Below, piece after piece: positions 44,159 through 53,338 of a stretch of 64,000 nucleotides of DNA. This stretch comes from JANXUC01 sp043749225 (GTDB taxonomy: Bacteria > Acidobacteriota > Terriglobia > Terriglobales > Acidobacteriaceae). The DNA is taken from positions 19,205 through 83,204 of the forward strand of contig JAYVEP010000123.1 of the NCBI GenBank assembly GCA_043749225.1, read 5' to 3'. The position numbers were made by a program, and so were the translations under genes. Numbering within the stretch: the stretch's first letter is position 1; every line of letters starts with the position of its first letter. Below the pieces are notes generated by a model, which did no database searches, was not told the origin of the DNA, and saw only the letters and a program-made list of their open reading frames with translations.

Positions 44159-45403
44159 CTACCGACTTACCGTTTTGGGTTCATCGGAAGGTGCTCGCTG
44201 GCTGGCGGCGCGGATTGTAGTTTGCAGGACTTCGACGAATTGACGGGTAATTACGGGCCAGTCGTACTTTTGTGCGGTGGATGCCGCAGCAGCCTCGTAG
44301 CGCCGCCGGGCAGCTTCATCCTGCAATAGAAGAACAATTGCCTCGGCGAAGGCCTTTGGGTCGTCTGCCAGCAGGATATCCTTGCCGTGGGTCACATCCA
44401 AGCCCTCAGCGCCTACTGTGGTTGAGACCGTGGCCTTGCCCACCGCCATACCTTCATAAATCTTGATGCGGGTTCCGCCGCCGATACGCAAGGGCACAAT
44501 AAAGACAGCTGCTTTCTGTAGATACTCCATGATCGAGGGTACGGTGCCGGTTACTTCCACGTTGATGCTGGCCAGGTTCCTAACCCGCGCATGGGGACGG
44601 CGGCCTACAATCTGGAATTTCGCTTGTGGGACCTGCGCCAGCACCTGCGGCCACACTTCCTTGCAGAAGTACTCCACGCCATCAATGTTGGCTTCCCAGT
44701 CCATGGAGCCTGTGAATACGACATACGGGCCAACCGGACGGATGTTGGGATCGTATTGGAACTTTTTGAGATCGACTCCAGTGGGCACGACGCTGATTTC
44801 AGAAGCCGGTACCATCGAGGTCATGACGTCGCGGTCCGTGTTTGAAACGGCGATGACGTGATGGAAGCGGCGAACCTGCTGGGGCTCGAATCGGTGCATT
44901 TTGGCGTACTCGAATTTTGCAACCGTACGATCAAGCCATTTCACTTCAAATTCCGCCATGCGCTTCCAGAGCACGGTTTCGACGTTGTGTTGGAAAATGG
45001 CGGTAGGTAGGGTCAAGTCGCTAGGGAAATTTAGCACTGACATCAGGAAATCGCAGACGGCCACATCAAAGCGGCCTTCCTGAAACCATCCAGCGATGAT
45101 TTGTTGCACTCGGGGGTCGGTGAATTTACTTACCGAATAGGGTGCGCGCCACCAGATGCGGCTGGCGTAGTCCATATAGCGCTCTAAGAGCGTCGTATCT
45201 GGAGTACCCGTATGGACCACGACCGTCCCGGGCAGGTGCTGAACGATTTCCTTCTCATACGCTTCGTCCTTGAGCCCGCCGTAGTAGGACAGGTATGTGA
45301 GCTCGTGTTCCGCAGACAGGCAGCGCAGGATGTTATATGTGCGCAATTGACCGCCACTGTCGAGGGGTAAGAGCTTGCCCGGTTTGACCCAAAGTATCTT
45401 CAC
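44159..45403 (-). CDS. Family 4 glycosyltransferase of the exosortase EPS system
   Basis: 414 residues, GT-B fold. N-terminal KPGKLLPLDSGGQLRTYNIL and the C-terminal nucleotide-sugar site PLRIGGGTRIKIYEGMAVGKAT, with the conserved glutamate of EX7E-type retaining GT4 enzymes in YEGMAVGK. The sequence style (PL-SGG-RTYNIL, FTGSMDWEANIDGV) matches sugar transferases typical of PEP-CTERM/EpsH-associated loci. Directly follows the sugar dehydrogenase gene (12-bp gap), so the two form a minus-strand pair. Probably extends the EPS repeat unit; donor unknown. Confidence 0.88.
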   Translation of the reverse strand: MKILWVKPGKLLPLDSGGQLRTYNILRCLSAEHELTYLSYYGGLKDEAYEKEIVQHLPGTVVVHTGTPDTTLLERYMDYASRIWWRAPYSVSKFTDPRVQQIIAGWFQEGRFDVAVCDFLMSVLNFPSDLTLPTAIFQHNVETVLWKRMAEFEVKWLDRTVAKFEYAKMHRFEPQQVRRFHHVIAVSNTDRDVMTSMVPASEISVVPTGVDLKKFQYDPNIRPVGPYVVFTGSMDWEANIDGVEYFCKEVWPQVLAQVPQAKFQIVGRRPHARVRNLASINVEVTGTVPSIMEYLQKAAVFIVPLRIGGGTRIKIYEGMAVGKATVSTTVGAEGLDVTHGKDILLADDPKAFAEAIVLLLQDEAARRRYEAAAASTAQKYDWPVITRQFVEVLQTTIRAASQRAPSDEPKTVSR

Positions 45404-45415
45404 GGTTGGCGGGCG

Positions 45416-46738
45416 TTACCAGCAGATTCCGTCATAAGCGGGGCTGCCGTCTGGGCGGCGATCCTTGTCGAGATTCACCAGGTCAATAATCTTCTGATCG
45501 GGGCGTGCGAGGCGGCGTACTTCATCGCGATTCACGCGGGTCGCTACAACGATAACTTCAGACTCACGAATGACTTTTTCAAGGTCGTTGCCCAGCACGG
45601 AGCCGAGGTGCGGGATTTCTTCTTCAATATATTGGCGGTTCGATCCGATCAGGCGGCCCATGGTGACGTTCTCATCCCAGATCAGAAGTTGACGGCCTTC
45701 GCCGAGTAGACGTTTGGCGAGGATGACTTGCGGGCTTTCACGAAGGTCGTCCGTGTGAGCTTTAAAGCTGAGCCCGAGCAATCCAATCTTCTTCTTGCCG
45801 GTGCGCAAAATCATATCGATGGCGCGGTCGAGGTGCCGGTCATTGCTCGGCAGAATGGATTCAAACAGAGGGAGTTTCAGGTCCAGCTCGCGTCCGCGAT
45901 GGCTGAGCGCGCGAACATCCTTAGGCAAGCAAGAGCCGCCGAATGCGAATCCCGGTTTGAGGTAGGCAGAAGAGATGTTCAGTTTGTTGTCGGCGCAGAA
46001 AATCTCAACCACCGCTTCGGGATCGACATGTAATTCCTTGGCCAGCGAACCTACTTCATTGGCGAACGCAACCTTGACCGCGTGCCAGGAGTTGCAGACG
46101 TATTTCACCATCTCCGCCGAGGTGAAAGATGTTTCGAAAATGCGGCCTGGCGCCCAGGCATAAATTTCACGCAAGAAGGCGCTGTGGGCTGGGTCGGCGG
46201 CGCCGATGACGGTCATCGCCGGCTCCATGAAGTCTTTTACAGCGGAGCCTTCGCGCAGGAATTCCGGATTGGAGCAAACTCCAAAATCTTTGCCCAGCTT
46301 TTTCCCGCTGGCCTTTTCCAGTGTGGGAACTACGAGCGTCGCTGCGGTTCCGGGCAACACTGTGCTGCGTAGCACAACCAGGTGGAAGCCCTTCTTCTTG
46401 GCCAGCACTTCGCCAATCTGCTGGCAAACTGGCTCAATGTGGCCGAGATCCAGCTTGCCGCTCCTCATGCTCGGCGTGCCTACGCAGAGAATCGAGATAT
46501 CGGTATTGAGAACAGCTTCGGCGACATCCATGGTGGCGCGGATACGGCCAGCCGCATGACCTTCACTGGTCAGCTCGCTCATGCCGGGCTCAAGAATAGG
46601 GCTGCGGCCGCAATTCATGTTGGCCACTTTATCGGCGTTCAAATCAACGCCAATAACGGGAAACCCTTGTTTGGCAAAGCAGGCTGCACTGACAGAACCG
46701 ACATATCCAAGTCCGAAAACGCTAATCGAGCGAGTCAT
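45416..46738 (-). CDS. Nucleotide-sugar 6-dehydrogenase (GDP-mannose/UDP-glucose type)
   Basis: 440 residues. NAD-binding GLGYVG (9-14), SNPEFLREGSAVKDF (156-170) and the catalytic cysteine in PGFAFGGSCLPKDVRAL (C270) define the UDP-glucose/GDP-mannose dehydrogenase family. The segment DNKLNISSAYLKPGFAFGG resembles AlgD, so GDP-mannose to GDP-mannuronate is a fair guess; UDP-glucose to UDP-glucuronate is possible. The product gives the EPS a uronic acid, which the amidotransferases could amidate and the heparinase-type protein could recognise. AAGGA precedes the ATG. Confidence 0.9.
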   Translation of the reverse strand: MTRSISVFGLGYVGSVSAACFAKQGFPVIGVDLNADKVANMNCGRSPILEPGMSELTSEGHAAGRIRATMDVAEAVLNTDISILCVGTPSMRSGKLDLGHIEPVCQQIGEVLAKKKGFHLVVLRSTVLPGTAATLVVPTLEKASGKKLGKDFGVCSNPEFLREGSAVKDFMEPAMTVIGAADPAHSAFLREIYAWAPGRIFETSFTSAEMVKYVCNSWHAVKVAFANEVGSLAKELHVDPEAVVEIFCADNKLNISSAYLKPGFAFGGSCLPKDVRALSHRGRELDLKLPLFESILPSNDRHLDRAIDMILRTGKKKIGLLGLSFKAHTDDLRESPQVILAKRLLGEGRQLLIWDENVTMGRLIGSNRQYIEEEIPHLGSVLGNDLEKVIRESEVIVVATRVNRDEVRRLARPDQKIIDLVNLDKDRRPDGSPAYDGICW

Positions 46739-47239
46739 GATTTCCTTTAGGAATTCTTTGAATATTTATAAATTCAACACTTGGTTCTTCGAAAACAAGT
46801 TCCTAATGGTGCGAGTTCTAAGGGGAACCGATATTTGGGGCATGTCGATTGCCGAAACCACGACCAGCAGCGAGCCAAGTTGGGTGCAAGTTCTCCACTT
46901 TTCAGCAACCTACGCGGCCAGCGGACGCATCTGTCTGCCGATGGATGAACAGGCTGAATTCGAGTGCAAACGCTTGCACATTCAGGCTGGTAAGGCCTGA
47001 CGGATTTCCCTCCCCGGAATCGTACCCTCTGGGGAGGATACCAGTTTCCAGCCCGAACTCCCAATAGGGGGTGTGCCCGGAAATTACTGAAGTTATTGAT
47101 TTTAGAGGGGAATTTAACCAGTTTGCTCTCGAAGCGAAGTCTCCAATCCTGATAAAATCAAAGCAGTTTACCTTCCCGAACGCTACATCCCTTTCCTTGG
47201 GAGCGTTCCGAAAAACCGAACCAAAGGCTTAGGGCCAGA
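46739..47239. other. Divergent intergenic region upstream of sugar dehydrogenase and heparinase genes
   Basis: 501 bp without a supported gene. An AT-rich near-palindrome with TTGAAT (46758-46763) and ATTCAA (46772-46777) arms lies about 20 bp before the dehydrogenase start and includes a TATAAA on the minus strand, so it probably overlaps that promoter. No other structure recognised. Confidence 0.45.
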
Positions 47240-49660
47240 GTGGGTATGCCAACAAGAAAGAGCTTGCGACAGCGAATTCAGCGTATGGTCTCCATGGACA
47301 GGCCCGAATTCCAGGACCGCTCCAGGCAGTATGCTAACCAACGGTTGGACGCAGCGCGGCACTGGCTGGGCCGCGATTGGAAAGAGAACTTGCGCCCCGT
47401 AGCGTCTCAGCCAGTGGGCCGTTTCTTCTTCGATGCCGAGTCGGTTCCCCGAATTATTGCGATTCTGCGCGACCGGTTGCCGGTTCAGGCCGAGGCAATT
47501 GTTCAGCGAGCGGAACGTATTCTTCAACACCGCTTTGATTTGCTGGGCTATCAAGGTGTGAACTACGGGCCAAGCATCGATTGGCACTTGGACAAGATTC
47601 ACGACAAGCAGGCTTCGTACACATTTGCCTATCGCGTGAAGTATCTGAGTTTTTCGGAAGTGGGAGACAGCAAAGTAACCTGGGAGCTGAACCGTCACCA
47701 ACACCTGGTCGTGCTGGCCAAGGCCTACTTGTTGACCGGCGAAGAGCGCTTCGCGCGAGAGATTGTGGAACAGTGGTACGACTGGCAGAAGCAAAATCCT
47801 TACCCGATTGGCATAAACTGGGCCAGCAGCCTGGAGGTCGCCTTCCGCAGTTTCTCCTGGCTTTGGCTGCGTGCCCTGCTGCAAGGGAGCCCGGTTGTGC
47901 CAGCCGCCTTTTGGCAAGACATGTCGCATGCCCTGGGGGTGAGTGGCCGCCATTTGGAGCGCTATCTTTCCACTTATTTTTCCCCGAACACCCACTTGCT
48001 GGGCGAAGCTATGGCTCTTTTCTACATTGGAACGCTTTGTCCTGAGATTCAGCACGCTGGTGAATGGTGCAACCTGGGCTGGCGCATCATGACCGAGGAA
48101 TTGCGCACCCAAGTTCGAGAAGACGGCTTTTATTTTGAGCAGAGCGTTTACTATCACGTTTACGCTTTGGAATTCTTTCTGCAATGCGGACTTTTGGCTG
48201 CCAGGAATGACTTGGAAGTTCCGACGGATTACGCCCGCACCGTGGAGAAGCTGTGCGATGCCCTCGCGCTGCTCAGCCGCACTGGAATTCCGGCTCGGAG
48301 TGGCGACGATGATGGCGGCCGGCTGTTTGATGGCCAACGCAATCGGGCCGAGCATCTGACCGATCCTTTGGCCACAGGTGCTGCCGTCTTCGGGCGGGGA
48401 GATTTTAAGTTTATTGCTGGCGGCCTGAGAGAAGACATGGTTTGGCTTCTGGGCCCCGAAGGCGTGCGTCAATTTGATGAGCTGAAATCGAAAGCACCAT
48501 CGTTGGCTTCAGCGTCTCTGTCTGCATCGGGTTTCTACTGCATGAGTTCTGCAGATCCAGTGCCGCAGCAGCTGATTGTTGATGCTGGCCCGCAGGGTGC
48601 CGGTTCGGGCGGGCACGGACACGCCGATGCTCTGAGCCTTCAGTTGCTCTACGGCGATCAGGCCTTACTGCAGGATCCCGGAACGTTCGAATATGTAGGG
48701 CCGGGGCCAGAACGCGATTTGTTGCGAGCGACGGCAGCCCACAACACGTTGGTAGTGGATGGCCAGGGGCAGTCGCGTCCACGCGGGCCTTTTGGGTGGG
48801 AGAGGCTTACGCAGGCTCGGCAAGAGGCCTGGATCACGGGCGAGTATTTCGATTTGCTGCGTGCCAGCCATGATGGATTTGCGGCGCAAGGCATCACACA
48901 TCGCCGGTGGGTCTTTCATTTGCCGGGGCGCTTTTGGTTTGTTCGCGATGTGGCGGAAGGCGCGGGCACACACAAACTCGACTTGAATTGGCATCTTGGC
49001 CCGGAATTGCGGCTCGACGATTCCAGCAGCAGGTTCTTTGGGGAAGCAGCGTCCCAGCCCGGACTCGCGTTAGTTGGAGTGGAAGGCAGCGCGTGGCAAC
49101 GTGAAGTCCAGCCCAGTTGGTGGTCGCCAGCATACGGGCAAAAGCGAGAGTCCTGGAAGGTGCGATTTCATTGTGAATCGCAACTTCCCGCCGAATGCGC
49201 CACGGTTGTGCTACCTCTTGCGACGCGAGCGCAGTCCAGCGGGCTCCTCCACGCAAGTTCCATGCATGCAAGTTCCATGAATGAAATAGAAAATCCAGAA
49301 GTCTCCAGCTACCTCTACGAAGTGGGTCAGGAGCAGCATGGCTTCTTCTTCCGTCGCAGATCTTCGCCGTGGTTGCAGGCAGGTTGGGCCAGCGATGCTG
49401 AATTTCTCTATTATCGGGCCGATTCCAGGGGGCTTCGCGAAATCTATTTCCATGACGGCAGTTACGTGGAAGCGGGAGGCAAGCGCCTGGCTTCTTCCAC
49501 TGGAACAGTTCCGTACTGCCAACTCGTCACGCAGGGGGATGGGACCAAGGTTGTTTCCCCCTGGAGCGAACGTATCCTTCTGCACGAAAACCTGAGTCAG
49601 ATCGCATCAGGGTCCGATCCCTTGGCGTCGATGGCGGGAACACAAAGATTGGATGGGTAA
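47240..49660 (+). CDS. Heparinase II/III family protein (polysaccharide lyase-like)
   Basis: 806 residues. An alpha/alpha-barrel-like N-terminal half (about 90-400; WELNRHQHLVVLAKAYLLTG, NTHLLGEAMALFYIG, QSVYYHVYALEFF) is followed by the heparinase II/III beta-sandwich core with SGGHGHADALSLQL, bearing the conserved histidines. No signal peptide, so it probably acts in the cytoplasm or is exported otherwise; such proteins are frequent in EPS clusters. A short in-frame duplication HASSMHASSM lies at about residues 672-681. GTG 47240 or ATG 47246 are equally plausible starts. The next gene begins 4 bp after its stop. Confidence 0.85.
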   Translation: MGMPTRKSLRQRIQRMVSMDRPEFQDRSRQYANQRLDAARHWLGRDWKENLRPVASQPVGRFFFDAESVPRIIAILRDRLPVQAEAIVQRAERILQHRFDLLGYQGVNYGPSIDWHLDKIHDKQASYTFAYRVKYLSFSEVGDSKVTWELNRHQHLVVLAKAYLLTGEERFAREIVEQWYDWQKQNPYPIGINWASSLEVAFRSFSWLWLRALLQGSPVVPAAFWQDMSHALGVSGRHLERYLSTYFSPNTHLLGEAMALFYIGTLCPEIQHAGEWCNLGWRIMTEELRTQVREDGFYFEQSVYYHVYALEFFLQCGLLAARNDLEVPTDYARTVEKLCDALALLSRTGIPARSGDDDGGRLFDGQRNRAEHLTDPLATGAAVFGRGDFKFIAGGLREDMVWLLGPEGVRQFDELKSKAPSLASASLSASGFYCMSSADPVPQQLIVDAGPQGAGSGGHGHADALSLQLLYGDQALLQDPGTFEYVGPGPERDLLRATAAHNTLVVDGQGQSRPRGPFGWERLTQARQEAWITGEYFDLLRASHDGFAAQGITHRRWVFHLPGRFWFVRDVAEGAGTHKLDLNWHLGPELRLDDSSSRFFGEAASQPGLALVGVEGSAWQREVQPSWWSPAYGQKRESWKVRFHCESQLPAECATVVLPLATRAQSSGLLHASSMHASSMNEIENPEVSSYLYEVGQEQHGFFFRRRSSPWLQAGWASDAEFLYYRADSRGLREIYFHDGSYVEAGGKRLASSTGTVPYCQLVTQGDGTKVVSPWSERILLHENLSQIASGSDPLASMAGTQRLDG

Positions 49661-49664
49661 CTGA

Positions 49665-51614
49665 ATGTGCGGAATTTGCGGAATCTTCAATCACGAAAGA
49701 ACGCGCCGCGTGGAACGCTCCACGCTGGCTACGATGAACCGCCAAATCACGCACCGCGGCCCGGACGATGAAGGTCTGTTCGTCGACGGCAATGTCGGTA
49801 TCGCAATGCGCCGCCTCAGCATCATCGATGTCAAATCCGGCCATCAGCCGCTCTCGAACGAGACGGGTGATATTTGGATTGTCTATAACGGCGAAATCTA
49901 CAACCACGAAGATCTGCGCCGGGACATGCAGGCGCGTGGACACATCTACCGCACGAAAAGTGATACGGAATCGATTGTCCATCTCTATGAAGAGTATGGT
50001 CGCGATTGCGTACAGCATCTGCAAGGCATGTTTGCCTTCGTAATCTGGGATCAAAAACGCCGCGTGGTTTTCGGTGCGCGCGACCGCCTCGGCATCAAGC
50101 CGTTCTACTATCGGCACGAAGATGGAACTTTGCTCTTCGGGTCGGAAATTAAGACGATTCTGGCCTATCCGGGAGTCAAAGCTGAGTTTAATCGCAGCAC
50201 ACTTGGCGAATATCTTGCCTTCGGTTATCCCTCGGGTGCGGACACGATGTTCTCCGGTATCCACAAATTGATGCCGGGACATTGGTTTGAACTCAACGAA
50301 GCAGGTGACTGGAAGACCGGTCAGTATTGGGACCTGCAGGTCACTCCCGACGATGGCAGCCTGCCGGAAAAACACTACACGGAGATGTACCGCGATCGCC
50401 TGGAAAAGGCAGTTTCCAGCCATCTGATGAGCGATGTCCCGCTCGGAGTGTTCCTCAGCGGCGGCGTCGATTCCAGCGCTGTAGCCGCTCTGACCAAGCG
50501 CATTCGCAAAGAACCGGTGGAAACGTTTTCCGTCGGGTACGCCGAGGAAGCTTTCAGTGAGCTCGGCTATGCACAGGAAGTCGCAACCCACATCGGCACC
50601 AGGCATCATGAAGTGCGCGTTTCGAAACAAGAGTTCTTTGACGCTCTACCCCGGCTGATCTGGCATGAGGACGAGCCGATTGTGTGGCCCTCCAGCGTGG
50701 CTCTGTACTTTGTGGCGAAACTGGCCCGCGAGCGCGTTACTGTCGTGCTGACCGGCGAGGGTAGCGACGAGACGCTTGGGGGCTACACGCGCTATGCGAT
50801 GACTCTTTGGAATGTTCGCGCCGATTCTATCTATCGGGGCATCACGCCATCGTCTCTGCGCCGGACCGTCCGAAGCGCAATCCAATCAAATGCCCTCGGA
50901 GCGACGATGCAGCGGCGCCTTGAGCATACGTTCCTGGGCCGCGACGGCGCGAGCTGGGAGTCGTTCTATTTCGACAATTTCTATTCCGCCTTTGCCGCGT
51001 CCGAACAGGCCACTTTGCTGACTCCAGAGGCGCAACGGGCAGGTGGCGACGTGTACGGCAACGTGATGGCAGCCTGGGAGAACTCCTCCGGCGATTTGCT
51101 GCATAAGCTCCTCTATACGGATATCAAAACCTACCTGGTTGAACTGCTCATGAAGCAGGATCAAATGAGCATGGCGGCTTCGATTGAGAGTCGCGTTCCG
51201 TTTTTGGACCACGTCCTGGTAGAACAGGCTATGCGCATCCCGACCAAGTATTTGCTGGAAGGCCTATCGGGGAAGATGATTTTGAAGCGCGCCCTGGAAG
51301 ATATTCTCCCCCACGACATTCTCTACCGCAAGAAAATGGGATTTCCCACTCCGTGGTCCCGCTGGCTGCAAGGCGATCAGTTGGCCGAAGTGGAATCCAT
51401 GCTGACCAGCGAGCGCAGTCAGGCGCGCGGATTGTTTCAGATGGATGCGCTGCGTCACATGTTTGCCGAGCATCGCAAAGGCCAGCGCGACCACACCACC
51501 CGCATTTGGCGATTGATGAACCTGGAGCTCTGGCACCGCGTGTGTATTGACGGAGAGGCACCTGCAATTGCCGAGCCGGTCGCCGTGAATCTTACTTCAG
51601 CTACTTCCTTATGA
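49665..51614 (+). CDS. asnB: Second asparagine-synthase-like amidotransferase
   Basis: 649 residues beginning MCGICGIF with nucleophile C2, then glutaminase motifs RGPDDEG and NGEIYNH, the ATP-binding loop FLSGGVDSS and LTGEGSDETLGGYTRY in the synthetase half. Paralogous to the 32538-34526 protein, though the latter domain differs (EGSDETLGGY against DGGDELFAGY). Co-transcribed with the heparinase-type gene (4-bp gap). Two such enzymes in one locus suggest two amidation or ligation steps on EPS sugars; ordinary asparagine synthesis is the alternative. Confidence 0.88.
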   Translation: MCGICGIFNHERTRRVERSTLATMNRQITHRGPDDEGLFVDGNVGIAMRRLSIIDVKSGHQPLSNETGDIWIVYNGEIYNHEDLRRDMQARGHIYRTKSDTESIVHLYEEYGRDCVQHLQGMFAFVIWDQKRRVVFGARDRLGIKPFYYRHEDGTLLFGSEIKTILAYPGVKAEFNRSTLGEYLAFGYPSGADTMFSGIHKLMPGHWFELNEAGDWKTGQYWDLQVTPDDGSLPEKHYTEMYRDRLEKAVSSHLMSDVPLGVFLSGGVDSSAVAALTKRIRKEPVETFSVGYAEEAFSELGYAQEVATHIGTRHHEVRVSKQEFFDALPRLIWHEDEPIVWPSSVALYFVAKLARERVTVVLTGEGSDETLGGYTRYAMTLWNVRADSIYRGITPSSLRRTVRSAIQSNALGATMQRRLEHTFLGRDGASWESFYFDNFYSAFAASEQATLLTPEAQRAGGDVYGNVMAAWENSSGDLLHKLLYTDIKTYLVELLMKQDQMSMAASIESRVPFLDHVLVEQAMRIPTKYLLEGLSGKMILKRALEDILPHDILYRKKMGFPTPWSRWLQGDQLAEVESMLTSERSQARGLFQMDALRHMFAEHRKGQRDHTTRIWRLMNLELWHRVCIDGEAPAIAEPVAVNLTSATSL

Positions 51615-51636
51615 GCCGTCGCCTGGCGGTTCCGTT

Positions 51637-52455
51637 CTAGCGGTGGGACTGGCCCAACTTCGCGTTGCGCGTCAGTTCCAGAATTTCCGCTTTCAATCCA
51701 GCCCCACCGGCGATGAGTCCGGTTAACTTCGGTTTTCGATTGTTGAATCGTAAGGGCGATTGATCGAGCGCGCTTACAAATCCACCCGCGGAAAGAATGA
51801 GCGCTACTCCCGCTGCTACGTCCCACTCGTGCTTGGGCGTAAGCGTCCACGTGGCATCGGCCAAACCTGCCGCGACACATCCTAACTTATAAGCGACCGA
51901 CCCCGTGTGACGGACCTCGAAAGACTTGCCTTCAAACTGCTCCCACTCGCCGCGTTTGATCTCACTGCGGCTCGCCAGAACCACGGCTCCCGACATACTT
52001 GTCCGCTGGCTCGGATGCACGGGCGTTCCGTTTTGCGTGAGTCCCGTCTCCATGGAGCCGACAAACACTTCCCCGGTTACAGGATTGCAGATTCCTCCGG
52101 CATAAGGTTCGCCGTTACGGACCAGGCCGATCGAAACACACCACTCTGGAATCCCTTCTACAAACTCGCGGGTGCCATCCAGCGGGTCCACAATCCAAAC
52201 CCATTCCCGCTCCAGCCGAACCGGGTCATCCACGCTTTCTTCGGAGAGCCAGCCTTCTTCCGGGCGCAGCAGAATCTTACGCAACGCTGCGTCTACTTGC
52301 GTGTCGGCTTCGGTTACCGGATCGTCCCCGGCTTTGAATCTTGTCGCCACATCTCCGGGAGTAAAGCGGGCAAAGATTGTGCGTGCAGCATCCAGCGCTT
52401 CCTGGATACGGGACAGGACTTCGGTCGCGGTGTGGGTTGTCGAAGTGGAATTCAT
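51637..52455 (-). CDS. cysQ: Inositol-monophosphatase family phosphatase, CysQ-like (PAP phosphatase)
   Basis: 272 residues. The metal-binding signatures of the family are present: GWLSEES (68-74), WIVDPLDGTREF (87-98) and EWDVAAGVALILSAGG near the C-terminus. In the company of a Sat-CysC fusion and a sulfotransferase the natural role is hydrolysis of 3'-phosphoadenosine-5'-phosphate, the inhibitory by-product of sulfotransfer. An inositol or fructose-1,6-bisphosphate phosphatase cannot be excluded. On the minus strand downstream of the TauE-family permease, separated by 85 bp carrying REP-like palindromes. Confidence 0.85.
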   Translation of the reverse strand: MNSTSTTHTATEVLSRIQEALDAARTIFARFTPGDVATRFKAGDDPVTEADTQVDAALRKILLRPEEGWLSEESVDDPVRLEREWVWIVDPLDGTREFVEGIPEWCVSIGLVRNGEPYAGGICNPVTGEVFVGSMETGLTQNGTPVHPSQRTSMSGAVVLASRSEIKRGEWEQFEGKSFEVRHTGSVAYKLGCVAAGLADATWTLTPKHEWDVAAGVALILSAGGFVSALDQSPLRFNNRKPKLTGLIAGGAGLKAEILELTRNAKLGQSHR

Positions 52456-52493
52456 AAGTTTGGAACTAATCCCATCTACTAAGTTTTTGGGTA

Positions 52494-52547
52494 GGGCACG
52501 GCTTCAGCCGTGCCATTGGACCCGTTCTATGCTGAGGGCTTTAGCCC
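52494..52547. repeat. REP-like paired palindrome
   Basis: Arms GGCACGGC (52495-52502) and GCCGTGCC (52507-52514) with a TTCA loop form a perfect 8-bp hairpin; 21 bp further a GGGC-TTTA-GCCC hairpin (about 52536-52547) overlaps the stop codon of the permease gene. Such elements recur between genes in acidobacterial genomes. A decayed relative occurs at 62961-62982. May stabilise mRNA ends; no mobility gene seen. Confidence 0.6.
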
Positions 52548-53305
52548 CAGAGCATCCGCAGCCCGGTGATCAGCAGCACGCCGCAAAGAATCCGCCTCAG
52601 CCAGAGCACAGGAACCCGCGTGGAAAGATACGCGCCCAAGAGGCCGCCAGGGATGGACCCAATCAGCAGCCCGCCGACCAGCGTGAAATCAATGTTGTGC
52701 AACTGAAGGTGCAGCAAACTGGTGAACCCGGTGAGTATGACGGCGTGCACGATATCCGTACCAACCATGACCCGTGCCGGATAGCTGTAAAACAGCAAAA
52801 GAAGCATCATCACAATGCTGCCAGAGCCTACGGATGTCATGCCCACCAGGAAACCGGCCAGCATCCCAATGATGATCATGCCAAAAAACGATTTCGTCGT
52901 GGGCTGGCGGACTTCCAGTTCTTTTTCGAATCTGCCTTGCAGCAGGAGAAGCATGGGGATGCAAATGAGGAGAATGCCGATTGCGTGAGCGATGAAGGTG
53001 TTGACGCCGGTTCCATAGACCGTACGGAGGTGTTTCAAAAATTGAACGCCGCCGTAAGAGCCGGGAATACTGCCACAGGCAAGGGCAATCACAACTTTGC
53101 GCCGGACCGTTCCTTTGGTGAGGTGGACCCAGCTGGTTCCAATTTTTGTAACGAAATTGAAGAGGGCGTCAGAACCGACGGCCAACATGGCCGGCACATG
53201 CAGGCCATAGATGAGAATGGGGAGCAGCAACACGCCACCCCCCAATCCCGTCATGCCAATCAGGGTGCCGACCAAGAAGCCAACGAGGATCTTCATTTCG
53301 AACAT
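52541..53305 (-). CDS. TauE/SafE-family sulfite exporter / sulfate permease-like protein
   Basis: 254 residues with seven or eight membrane helices. It has the two repeated glycine-rich hairpins of the TauE family (GTLIGMTGLGGGVLLLPILI at the start and GFLVGMTSVGSGSIVMMLLL in the second half). Family members move sulfite, sulfoacetate or sulfate-related anions. Its start lies 33 bp after the stop of the Sat-CysC fusion, and it shares its direction, so the two probably form an operon; supplying sulfate for PAPS synthesis is the simplest role. Confidence 0.85.
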   Translation of the reverse strand: MFEMKILVGFLVGTLIGMTGLGGGVLLLPILIYGLHVPAMLAVGSDALFNFVTKIGTSWVHLTKGTVRRKVVIALACGSIPGSYGGVQFLKHLRTVYGTGVNTFIAHAIGILLICIPMLLLLQGRFEKELEVRQPTTKSFFGMIIIGMLAGFLVGMTSVGSGSIVMMLLLLFYSYPARVMVGTDIVHAVILTGFTSLLHLQLHNIDFTLVGGLLIGSIPGGLLGAYLSTRVPVLWLRRILCGVLLITGLRMLWG

Positions 53306-53338
53306 TGTTAGAAGCGCTCTCGATGATTCGTAGGATCG

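Noticed and set aside
47183..48472. 429-codon antisense frame within the heparinase-type gene
   Set aside because: Composition is typical of a shadow frame and the sense gene has clear family motifs.
52172..53311. 379-codon plus-strand frame across CysQ and the permease
   Set aside because: It spans two recognisable minus-strand genes and their spacer, is Gln/Asn/His-rich and has no domain.
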